A DNA stretch of 64,000 nt. Origin: Medicago truncatula (Eukaryota; Streptophyta; Magnoliopsida; Fabales; Fabaceae). Both the position numbers and the translations under genes were made by a program. The notes below the pieces were generated by a model. The model ran no database searches. It was not told where the DNA came from and saw only the letters and a program-made list of their open reading frames with translations. The DNA is taken from assembly GCF_003473485.1 (NCBI RefSeq), contig NC_053042.1, forward strand, positions 40,824,762 to 40,888,761, in the 5' to 3' direction. Within the stretch, counting starts at the first letter, position 1, and the number at the start of each line of letters is the position of its first letter. Shown here piece after piece: positions 47,292-58,299 of the stretch.

Positions 47292-50250
47292 ATGGTAGAG
47301 AACGCGGAAGATGTTCCGTTCCGGAAGAGACAAAATAAAATTTTGTCGAAATTTCCGGAGATGTCAAACCGCCTAAGGTTGAAGCGAAACCAAACATTGA
47401 TGGAACTTCCGTCCATGTTGAAGCTTCAAAGTATGTTGGCGGCTCCGGTGTCCTCCCATTTTAAGCCCACGAGGTCGACACGGCTAGGTTTTTTTCAGAC
47501 GGCGTTAAGTCGAAAGATAGAGATGAATTGCTTGAGTGGGCGTGTCGTCAAGCAAAAAAGACGGGATTTACAATTGTTACACAAAGATCAGGCTTGATCA
47601 ATCCAATGTTCTGCCTAGTGTGTGAAAGGAGTGGAGCTCACAAAGTGCCGGAAAAAAAAACCGAAGCATGCGAGAACGGGCTCAAGAAAATGTGGGTGCT
47701 TGTTCATGATTAGTGGATATCAAAGTAAGCAAACAAAGGAATGGGGATTGAACATTCTTAATGGAGTTCACAACCATGCGATGGAGCTGGCTTTAGAAGG
47801 ACACATTCTTGCCGGTAGATTAAAGGAGGACGACAAGAAGATTGTGCGTGACTTGACCAAGAGCAAGATGCTTCCAAGAAATATTTTGATACATTTGAAG
47901 AACAAAAGACCACATTGCATGACAAATGTGAAGCAAGTGTACAATGAACGTCAACAAATATGGAAGGCAAATAGAGGTGACAAGAAGCCGTTGCAATATC
48001 TAATCTCGAAGTTGGAGGAGCACAACTATACTTATTACTCAAGAACACAAAGTGAAAGTACTACAATCGAAGATATCTTTTGGGCTCATCCAACATCCGT
48101 TAAGTTGTTTAACAATTTTCCAACGGTTTTGGTTATGGACTCCACCTACAAAACCAACATGTACAAGATGCCAATGTTTGAGGTAGTTGGGGTCATTTCG
48201 ACCGATTTGACATATTTGGTTGGGTTTGGATTTGTGACACATGAGAAAGAGGAAAACTTTGTTTGGGTTTTAAAAATGTTGCGTAAACTTCTTTCGTCAA
48301 AGATGAATATGCCTAAGGTGATTGTTACCAACATGGATATGTCTTTGATGAAAGCGGTTGCAAATGTTTTCCCCGAAAGTTATGCAATGAATTGTTACTT
48401 TCATGTGCAAGCAAATGTTAAACAAAGGTGTGTCTTAGATTGTAAATATCCTTTGGGAAAAAAGGATGGGAAAGAGCTGAGTAATCGCGATGTTGTCAAG
48501 AAGATAATGAGGGCATGGAAAGCTATGGTTGAATCGCCCACTCAGCAGTTATATGCAAATGCATTAGTGGAGTTCCAAGATTCATGCAGTAATTTTCCAA
48601 TTTTCAAAAATTATGTCATGACCACCTTGAATGAAGTGAAGGACAAAATTGTTAGGGCATGGACAGACCATGTGTTGCATCTTGGTTGCAGGACCACCAA
48701 CAGGGTCGAATCGGCTCATGCTTTATTGAAGAAATATTTGGACAATAGTGTGAGTGATTTGGGTACTTGTTGGGAGAAATACATGACATGTTGTTGCTTC
48801 AGTTCATTGCTATACAAACATCCTTTGGTCACAGCGTTAGCGTGTTGGAACATAGATTCAAAGATGTCACTTTGTACTCGGGGTTAGGTGGTCATGTGTC
48901 TAGATATGCTTTGGACAACATTGCTTTGGAAGAGACACATTGTAGGGAAACATTATGCATGGACAATGACATTTGTGGTTGTGTTCAAAAGACATCTTAC
49001 GGGCTACCATGTGCATGCGAAATTGCTACTAAACTCCTTGAAGAGAAGCCAATTTTATTGGATGAGATATACCACCATTGGCTTAGGTTACGTATGGGCG
49101 AAGAAAGTAACGAAGTTGGTTTTTGTGTCGATGTTGAGTTGAAGGCTATTGTAGAACGTCTAAAGAAAATCCCTTTCCAAATGAAGCTTGAGGTCAAAGA
49201 GGGTTTGCGGCAGTTGCATTTCCTGAAACCACCATTATGTCTCCACCACCACGAAAGGTACCAACCAAGGGAGCAAAGAAAAAAGTCGACATTGCGAGGT
49301 CTAAAGGAGAAATTACATCGACTAGTCGGATCCCTTCTTCGTGGGAGGTTGTTGATTCCCAAAATCCGGATAGCCAACCGTCACCATCACCAACAACATC
49401 ATCATATAAAAGGAAAAAAGGTGCCCGTCTTGGTAAAACATCACTTTCCCCACTTCCACCACCTACTCGGTATCCAAAGCCTAAGGCTATCCCGGTTATG
49501 AGTCCTATTGATTATATTCCACGCTTCATGCTTCCATTTATTGAAAAAGTGGTGGATGTTATCGGCGATGGACATTGTGGATTTCGGGCTATAGACGAGT
49601 TCATGGGCTTGACCGAAAAAAATCATCTCATGATCCGTACACATCTTATTCAAGAGTTGATAGATCATAAAGATGATTATGTTGAAGTATTTGCGGGTGA
49701 GGATCGTTATAACTACATTTTAAACGGCTTACGTCCTCCCGCAAATACAAAAAGTTGTGCACATCTTGTTGATAAGCGGTTGACTTTTCCGGACATGGGA
49801 CACATTGTTGCTAATTATTACAAAATGTGTGTGGTCGTGTCGACAAATCTTGAAGTTGGAAACTCAGAATCTTTTTTCCCACTAGGAGGGCCACTACCGC
49901 CGGGTAATAAAAAAACTCCCATCTTGTGCCTTGGGGCAATTCCGAATCATTTCGTTCTTATTTATTTGAAGAATGGTTGTACACTACCTCCATCATCTAC
50001 GGAGTGGCACAATCACAAGAAAGAAGATGCGGTGACTTGAGAAGATGAGTATTTGGATCAACATGAGTTGTTCCGAAAGCTCATGGCTATTGAAAGTGGA
50101 AACAAACCGTCGAAAACACAAAAGGAGTCAAACAAAGCGGCGCCTATTTTGTTGGACACTCTCGAAAAACCAAAGCAACAATTTGAAGTTATTGCGGAAG
50201 ATGAGGAAGATTCTATGTCACTTGATCTTCTCCAATCACTTACCCTTTAA
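47292..50250 (+). pseudogene. Mutator-like (MULE) transposase with C-terminal OTU cysteine protease domain, broken
   Basis: A decayed plus-strand gene read in pieces from several frames. After a frame break near 47600, 47622-48770 encodes a MULE transposase: ILIHLKNKRPHCMTNVKQVY, FPTVLVMDSTYKTNMYKMPM, then PKVIVTNMDMSLMKAV, and MNCYFHVQANVKQRC. The frame breaks at 48780 (one A missing from AAAA), continues in 48767-49215 with a SWIM-like CGCVQKTSYGLPCAC, and breaks again near 49215. 49237-50040 carries an OTU-type protease: VVDVIGDGHCGFRAIDEFMG (Asp...Cys) and LGAIPNHFVLIYL (His). A stop at 50038-50040 separates a last segment ending SLDLLQSL at 50245. At least three frameshifts and one nonsense change make it non-functional. 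OTU domains remove ubiquitin in other proteins; here the role is unknown. Confidence 0.85.
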
Positions 50251-50378
50251 TGAGTGATTTTTTTGTCGGTGTTAGTCCTTTTTTTTTGGTAGAAATTACA
50301 CCGACATATATTTTGGGGTCGAAATTGTAATGCCAATTTTTTGTGGCCAATATATAAGTAACACTATGTAATTTATAT

Positions 50379-50379
<1 letters not shown>

Positions 50380-50442
<63 letters not shown>
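50380..50442. repeat. (AT)n microsatellite
   Basis: About 31 uninterrupted AT units between the transposase pseudogene and the small downstream ORF. Confidence 0.98.
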
Positions 50443-50445
<3 letters not shown>

Positions 50446-50588
50446 AATATGACTTTTATGTGGTGAAACTAGTGCAATACTTATTTATAGCTTATTAATG
50501 TTTACGCATTTGATTTATTCGTTATTACATTCCATTTAATTTTGTTATAATCTATGATTCTTTTCTTAAAGCTTTTTTCAAGTGAGAC

Positions 50589-50933
50589 ATGTCTGAGGTT
50601 GCACAAATTGAAGGGCGTGTTAGGCACTCCGCGTTTAAAAAGACGGTTAAGGTTATGATAACGCCGACGGACTCTCTTGACGATTTGAAGGCACAACTTA
50701 ACACTTATTTTGAGCATCTTGGTGAAAATCAATATACACATCACTTGTTTGGTCAAATGCCATGCATAGACCTAGGAGAAGATAGAGACGAATACGCATG
50801 GAAAACGGCAAGCTATATGCCTTGGCTTATTCGCGACGATAGCGACATAGGATTTATGTTTCGGAATATGGTGGAAGATAATATATTATATATGTATGTT
50901 CGTTCCATATGCAATTGCGTTGAATGTAAGTAG
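50589..50933 (+). CDS. Small ORF of unknown function next to the MULE-OTU transposase
   Basis: Starts at an ATG and encodes 114 residues: MSEVAQIEGRVRHSAF, TVKVMITPTDSLDDLKAQLN, YFEHLGENQYTHHLFGQMPC, then DEYAWKTASYMPWLIRDD and MYVRSICNCVECK. I recognise no domain. The length, good codon structure and lack of stops suggest recent constraint or young age, unlike the broken transposase 340 bp upstream on the same strand. It may be a second ORF of the same element, as Mutator elements can carry two genes. It is not similar to MURB in any way I can see. It could also be a chance or captured ORF. Confidence 0.45.
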   Translation: MSEVAQIEGRVRHSAFKKTVKVMITPTDSLDDLKAQLNTYFEHLGENQYTHHLFGQMPCIDLGEDRDEYAWKTASYMPWLIRDDSDIGFMFRNMVEDNILYMYVRSICNCVECK

Positions 50934-51410
50934 AGATTTAATTTAATGATGTGTAATGAGTTGTTTAATTATGGACACTTTGTAACATTTTGATGAATTT
51001 CAAACGTTTGTGTAATTTGAACCAAATGTTGGTTTAATTTAATTATGGACAATTGTAAAAGATATTGTATTTATCTTGTTTATATCCGAGTTTCAATGTT
51101 GTATGAATTATTTTACCTTTGAAAATACTCTGGTTTAATTACAGTAAAATTTGACCGAAAAAATAGCTTGGAGATGTTCTATTTATCTCAAGATTCTTGA
51201 TTCAAAACTTTTTTTACAATAAAAAAGTCTTTTAAAATGTTTTTTTGGTTACAAAGTCTTTTAAAATGTTAATCCAATACATCCTCCCAAGTTCTTACCA
51301 ATATAGCGAAAATTTCCAGATTTTCCATTTCGCACTTCACACTGAAAATGGTACGTTTCCTATTCTTTCACACCTTCTCCATTTCTCATCTCTTTCTTTA
51401 AACCTCACTC

Positions 51411-54400
51411 ATGACCCATCTTCACAAACACCAATCATCCGTCACCAAATCAACCGGCGGCACAAATCCCCATAATCGCATACCTACCAATCCATCGCCG
51501 GAGCTCGGTCCAGCTTACAACATCAATGCTCACATTTCGCCAGCAGTAACTTCAACACAACAGTTTAGGGTTGGGGTTTCTCCGGAAGCAGAGAGAAACG
51601 ATGGAGTTTCAAGGGTTCTAGGGCACAGTTTCGAAGTGGGTGATTTGGTTTGGGGAAAAGTGAAATCTCATCCATGGTGGCCAGGGTACATATGCAACGA
51701 AGCTTTTGCATCTTCTTCAGCACGACTTGGCAAGAAAGAAGGGTGTGTGTTGGTTGCTTTTTTTGGTGATGGAAGTTACCGTTGGTTTGATCCGGTTCAG
51801 CTTATTCCCTTTGATGAGAATTTCGCTGAGAAATCGAAGCAGGTAAAGTTGAAATCTTTTTCCAATGCAGTGGAAGAGTCTGTTGAAGAAGCTGGTAGGA
51901 GATGTGCTATTGGTTTAATGTGTAGATGTAGGAGTTTTGAGAATTTTCGTCCAACTGAGGTTGAAGGGTATTTTCGTGTTCATGTGCCAGATTATGATTC
52001 TGGAATCTATTCTGTAGCTCAGATTAGGAATGCGAAAAAGGGTTTTAGACCCGCCGAAACACTTGCTTTCATTAAGAAATTGGCTGTTGCTCGACATGGC
52101 GGTGATGACAGATGTTGTAACTTTGCTAAGAATAAGGCTACTGTGTTTGCTCTTCGACGGGCAGTGTTTGAGCTGCATGATGAGAGTAATGTCGAGGCTG
52201 TTACAGCGCAGCCACTGTGTACTTATGATCCCCAAGCTAATCAGCTTGTAATATATTCTGAAGCTCATACCAGGAATGAAAAAAATGGTTTTAGACCCGC
52301 CGAAGCACTTGCTTTCATTAAGAAATTGGCCGTTGCTAGACATTGTGTTGATTGCAGAAGTTGTAGCTTTGTTAATAATAAGGCTGTTGTGTTTGCTTTT
52401 CGACAAACAGTGTTTAATCTGCATGGTGAGACTTATGTTGAGGCTCTTGGTGCGTCACCATTGCGCCATTGTAATCCTCGGACTAATCCACTTGTTCAGC
52501 CTTTGAGTCATCCTGCTAACGGTACACTCTCATTTTCATTAGGTTTGACTCCCATTTGCATATTTGGTTAGATTAGTTTTCAAGTCAAAGGTTTTGAATT
52601 CATGTTCTTTGATTTTCTTGTTAATCATCTAATCAGTTAGATATTTATATTCTAGTAAATATAATATAAGAGGGAATTTCAATTACAGTACAAATTACAG
52701 AATCTTTGTTGGCACACAAAATTGCATAAATCTCATGCTGTTATCAGTAATTGTTTTCAATATTTCCTACACAAATCTTTGGATACAGATAACAGATTGA
52801 AAACATTGTGGTAGTTTTGAATTAACAATGGAAACAGAAAACGAAAATAAAAAATATTTTCTCAAAGTATTCACTAAAAAGGTTGCAACCACACAAGACA
52901 TAACAGGGCATGTTTTCCCTTTCCTTTTTTTCACTTGTTAACTGCTAAAGGCTACCTTAATCTTAGCCTTTTTATTATCCCTTTTCCCTTCGAGATGCCG
53001 AATACTTATTTGAAACCATGCTATTGGAATCTGTATAACTTCATAAGTTTCAACATAAATCAATAAATAAATATTTAGACAAACAAATTGTGAATATCTT
53101 TATTCAATTTTGCCCCCCTAATGTAGAAGGGTACTTTTATGTTCACATGCCAGACTATATCCGTGGAATCTATTCCGAAGCTCAGACCACGAAGGAAAAA
53201 TATGCACATGAAGCGTCTTCGGAACCAAAGCACAAGAAGCGTAAGGGTAAGACTAAGGCCCTAACATTTGTTAGTAGAGATATTTTTGCCAAAGATATTT
53301 TGAAAGTTTATGGTGATGAGAAACAAAAGATGAAATCACAACGAGCTGAAATATGTGGGAGAGTTTGATTGACTTTTGATTGTTGGATTGCATGCACCAA
53401 TGAAGGTTATATTTCGTTAACTGCTCATTATGATGATGTGAATTGAAAGTTGCAAAGTAAGATTTTTGCATTTGCTCACATGGAACCCCACATAGTGGGC
53501 GAGATTTAGCATAAAGCTGCTGGAAACGTTAGATGATTGAGGCATTGAAAAGAAAGTTTTTTCCATCACTTTGGATAATGCATCTTCAAACAACAGTATG
53601 CAAAACTTTTTGAAAGAATATTTAGGGTTGTCAAATAGTTTGTTGTTTGATGGAGAGTTTTTTCATATAAGATGCTCAACTCACATCTTGAACCTCATTG
53701 TTCAAGATAGACTCAAGGTAGTTAGTGATGCATTGCATAAGATTAGACAAAGTGTGGCTTATGTTAGAGAACAAAGTAGAACATTACAATTTTTTGAATG
53801 TGTTAGGAATGTTGGTGATATTGATACTACAATCGGATTGTGTTACTAGATGGAACTCCACTTTTTTTTTGAATGTGTTAGGAATGTTGGTGATATTGAT
53901 ACAACAATCGGATTGTGTTACTAGATGGAACTCCACTTTTAGAATGCTTCAGAGTGCGATTAATTATCGTCGTGCTTTTTATAGCTTAAGTTTGCGCAAT
54001 TCAAATTTTAAGTGTTGTCCTACAAGTGATGAGTGGAGAAGGGCTGAAACAATGTGTGATATTTTGAAGCCATTTTACAATATTACAAACTTGATATGCG
54101 ACTCTTCATATCCTCCATCAAATTTGTACTTTGGAGAAATATGGAAGCTAGAGTGTCTTATAAGATCTTATTTGACAAATGAAGATCTTTTGATTCAAAA
54201 CATGGCTGGAAGTATGAAGGAAACATTTGATAAGTATTGGATTAACTACGGTGTGGTCTTTGCATTTGGGGCTATTCTTGATCCAACCAAAAAGTTTAAC
54301 TTTTTGAAATTTGCTTATCAAAAACTTGATCCACTCACCGGTGAGGAGAAGTTGAAAATGGTTAGGATGACTTTGGAGAATCTTTTTGCCGAGTATGTCA

Positions 54401-57400
54401 AAAATGGGATTCCTTCTAATCCGAGCTCTTCTCAAGTCCAACCAAAAAGCTATGAATGATGTCATTTTCAAATGATGTAAGTTCATATATTCTTTCTTTA
54501 TTCTATTTCTTTTATCAACTATTTTGTTTTTGTTTCTATGAATATTTTGTAACTTGGTTGGGTTGGATCATTTGCGGGAATTTGAATATGATGATAGCCA
54601 ATCAAGTACCAAGATTGGAAAATCTGAATCAGTAGAATTTGATAGGCTGTCTTATTCTTCAAATTCCTACAAATGATCCAACCCAACCAAGTTACAAAAT
54701 ATTCATACAAAAAAAAAAAAAAATTAATAAAAGAAATAGAATAAAGAATATATAAACTTACTTCATATGAAGATGACATAATTCGAGTTTCTCCTCCATA
54801 GCTGGGTTGGACTGAAGAAGAGATCGGATTAGAAGGAATACCATTTTTGACTTACTCGGCAAAAAGCTTCTCCAAAGTCATCCTAACCATTTTCAACTTC
54901 TCCCTCACTAGTCAGTGGATCAAGTTTTTGATAAACAAATTTAAATAAGTAAAGCTTTTTGTTCGGATCAAGAATAGCCCCAAATGCCAAGACTAGTAGT
55001 CATTTCAATATTTGTCAAATTTTTCCTTCATACTTTCAGCCATTTTTTGAATCAAAAGATCTTCACTTGTCAAATAAGATTTATAAGGCACTCTATCTTC
55101 CATATTTCACCGAAGTACAAATTTGATGTAGGAAATGAAGAACCAGATATCAAGTTTGTAATATTGTAAAATGGCTTCAAAATATCACACATTGTTTCAG
55201 CCCTTCTCCACTCATCACTTGTAGGACAAAACTTAAAATTTGAATCATGCAAACTTAAGCTATAAAAGGCATGATAATAATTAATCGCACTATCAAGCAT
55301 TATAAAAGTGGAGTTCCATCTAGTAACACAATCCGATTGTTGTATCAATATCACCAACATTCCTAACACATTTAAAAAATTGTAGTGTTCTACTTTGTTC
55401 CGTAACATAAGCCACACTTTGTCTAATCTTATGCAATGCATCACTAACTACCTTGAGTCTATCTTGAACAATGAGGTTTAAGATTTGAGCTGAGCATCTT
55501 ATATGAAAAAACTCTCCTTCAAACACCAAACTATTTGACAACCCTAAATGTTCTTTCAAAAAGTTTTGCATATTGTTGTTTGAAGATGCATTATCCAAAG
55601 TGATGGAAAAAACTTTCTTTTTAATGCCCCAATCATCTAACATTTCCAGCACCTTCGATGCTAAATCTCGCCCACTATGTAGAGGTTCCATGTGAGCAAA
55701 TGCCAAAATCTTACTTTGCAACTTCCAATTAACATCAACATAATGAGCGGTTAAAGAAATATAACATTCATTGGTGCATGCAGTCCAACAATCAGAAGTC
55801 AAGCAAACTCTCCAACAAATTTAAGCTAATTGTGATTTCATCTTTTGGTTATCATCACCATAAAATATCATTGGCAGAAGTATTTCTACTAACAAATGTC
55901 AGGGCCTTAGTCTTACTCTTCTTGTCCTTTGGTCCAGAAGACACTTCTTGTGGGTACCGGTGGAATTTCCCTAGCTTGGCTCTCAATTTCCCCATCAACA
56001 CACATTTCATGACTACTACTATCATTTAATATTTCAAGCACAAACAGATTGTAATTCGTACAAAATTATAATTTCGGTTCAATTTATTCATTCACTTATT
56101 TATGGATGTTTTTCTTTTAGGGGAATTATGTATGGATGTTAATTACTGCCAGATGGATATCTAGCAGATTGCTCATGTCTAATTATTCTAGAATGTTTTG
56201 TTGGGATAAATTAAAAGAAAGAATAACTTGTGCCTAATTGATATGTTTCTAATCCTTTTTTTATGATGGTTATTATGCTTTGTTCTCCAGCTCCTTCGAA
56301 TAGTCCAGTAATGGTGGAAAAACATCAAGGTAAAGCCGTGGAGAAGCATGAAGACACATGGTCTACAAACCAGGATGGTGTAGCTTCAGCTAAAATATCC
56401 AAAGTAGCTTTTGATGACAAGGGCAAAGAATCTTCAGAAGAAAAGACCAAGAGATTTGAACCCGTTGATGCTGCTAGTAAAAGGCCATTGGTTATGGCAT
56501 TGCCAAGCCAAATTCACGAGACATCTCATTGTATCCTTCTAGAAGGCAAAAATTCTATTGATGTTAAACATGATGGAAATGTAATACTATTAGTACCTCG
56601 TGATGGAGGTGAAGCCATGGAGAAGCATGAAGACACATGGTCTATAAACCAGGATGGTGTAGCCGAAGCTAAAATATCCAAAGTAGGTTTTAAAGACAAG
56701 GACAAAGGATCTTTAGAAGAAAAGACCAAGAGATTTGAACCTATTGTTGCTGCTAGTAAAAGGCCTTTGGTGATGGCATTGCCAAGCCTAATTCACGAGA
56801 CATCTCATTATATCCATCTAGAAAGCAAAACTTCTATTGATGTTAAACATGATGGAAATGTAATACCATCAGTACCTCATGATGGTGTGCTGAAGAAGAT
56901 AAATGTTCAAAAGCGACCCACAGATGATTTGAACTCTGAGTTTTCTGCTGTTGGTGAAAAAAGAAGAAAAACAACCTCGAGCCATGTGGAGAAACCTTCT
57001 ACTTCTGAAAAATTTGCACATCCGTCAGGCAAGGTTGATGTTTCAGCCAGTAAATTTCTGCATGTGTGTAGAAGGCTTCTTTATGAATTGAAAACTATTG
57101 CTTTAGATCCTTTTCATGGTGTTAAAAGAAAGATCCATTCAATTGTTATCAAGTTCTTTTTGCGGTTCAGATCTCTTGCTTACCAGAAATGTTTGCTTTT
57201 ATCGCCACCAACAAAGAATGAAGCTCCTGAAGTCCGTGCAACTAAATCTCCTGATGATCATGCCAGTGCTTTACTGCGTATGAAGCCTGTAAAACACATT
57301 GTTCAACCTGATAATCCAAGTAAAGCTGCGCGAAAAAGGGCTGCCACTGATCGCCAAGAAGAAATTGATGCAAAGAGATTGAAGAAAATGAAGGCATTAA

Positions 57401-58299
57401 AGGCTAGTGATACTGAGAAGAAGGCTGCTACCCAAGCTCCACCCAAAGTAGTTAAACCAGGCTCAACAGGGAAAGTGGAACGTCCAGCTATGCGGTTTGA
57501 GCCGACTGAACTGACCATCAAATTTCCTCCTATGACATCGCTTCCATCTGTTGCAGAGCTGAAGGCAAGGTTTGCTCGTTTTGGGCCTATTCACCAATCA
57601 AGTCTCCGTGTCTCTTCTAAGTCCTCTACATGTCGAGTTGTATTCTTTCGCAAGATCGATGCGCAAGCAGCACATACATTTGCTGTAGCAAATCAATCCT
57701 TATTTGGCAATGCAGATGTGAGGTATTTCCTTAAGGAACTGGAGCTTTCTTCGCCTAATATCTCTGAAGTTGCAAAGGCAAGTGAAGACATTGGTGCCAA
57801 TGAAACACAACCCATTAAGGACCCTGCAGTGGTTCAGCAACCCCTTCCAAAGCCAATGATCCATCTCAAATCCATCCTGAAGAAGAAATCTAATAGGGAT
57901 GTGTTAGGCCAGGGAACCAGTAAACGGACACAACGTGTAAAATTCATGTTAGCTGGGGAAGAAAGTAGTAGGGGTAATAGAAATAACTCCAATCTTGATG
58001 ATGGTAGTGCACATTCTAGTGTTGCCAAGGGTTTTAATACTAAGAACGTTCAAAAGGTCATTTCTCAACCATCTTTGCCCATTCTTCCATTTCATACTCA
58101 GTCTGCTAAAACCACACAGCATAATTTGCATAATTTCGAAATGGCACCGATACATACTCCCAATTTTACAAACACGGGTGCATCAACTTCCACAACTACA
58201 GTTGATATATCACAACAGATGATGGGTCTTTTGACAAGGTGTCACGGTGTTGTTACTAACTTGACGAGTTCAGGCTATGTACCCTACCGTCCACTATGA
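51411..58299 (+). CDS. PWWP-domain protein, PDP type (PRC2/FVE-associated family)
   Basis: Two coding exons, 51411-52521 and 56291-58299, join in frame (split codon G/CT, Ala) to give 1039 residues. The PWWP domain begins FEVGDLVWGKVKSHPWWPG at about residue 74 (SHPWWPG at 86-92) and continues to WFDPVQLIPF. A downstream segment (FRPAETLAFIKKLAVARHGG ... RRAVFELHDE) is repeated 82 codons later. Exon 2 repeats EKHEDTWSxNQDGVA...KISKV after 93 codons, then ends with the C-terminal RRM-like block TELTIKFPPMTSLPSVAELK and YFLKELEL. This architecture matches Arabidopsis PDP proteins, chromatin readers acting with FVE/MSI4-5 and PRC2 (family knowledge). The 3769-bp intron contains a hAT inverted repeat. 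I assume no upstream exon; the ATG at 51411 is the first in frame. Confidence 0.85.
53120..53210 (+). pseudogene. Third, diverged copy of a PWWP-gene exon segment inside the intron
   Basis: Reads NVEGYFYVHMPDYIRGIYSE and then AQTTKE. It matches exon 1 residues around EVEGYFRVHVPDYDSGIYSV (about 51957-52022), with a few substitutions. An AG just before it (ATGTAG) could serve as an acceptor, but no matching donor follows before it runs into the hAT arm at about 53211. It is probably a relic of local duplication rather than a used exon. Confidence 0.6.
53211..55947. mobile_element. Inverted duplication of a hAT transposase fragment (long hairpin)
   Basis: The left arm (53211-54586, plus strand) and right arm (54658-55947, minus strand) are inverted copies with a loop of about 71 nt. 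Both encode the same hAT (RICESLEEPER-like) pieces: TLDNASSNNxMQNFL, EFFHIRCS, LKVVSDALHKIRQSVAYV, then CPTSDEWRRAETMCDILKPF and NITNLI. Both share the same frame break in ATCGGATTGTGTTACTAGATGG, so the duplication arose from an already dead copy. The left arm also has a 75-bp tandem duplication (53796 and 53871). The BED finger and the dimerisation region are absent. It sits in the PWWP-gene intron. Confidence 0.88.

Noticed and set aside
53090-53368. Alternative exon of the PWWP gene using the third repeat copy
   Set aside because: An acceptor-like AG is present, but the ORF runs into hAT sequence, and direct joining of 52521 to 56291 preserves the frame.
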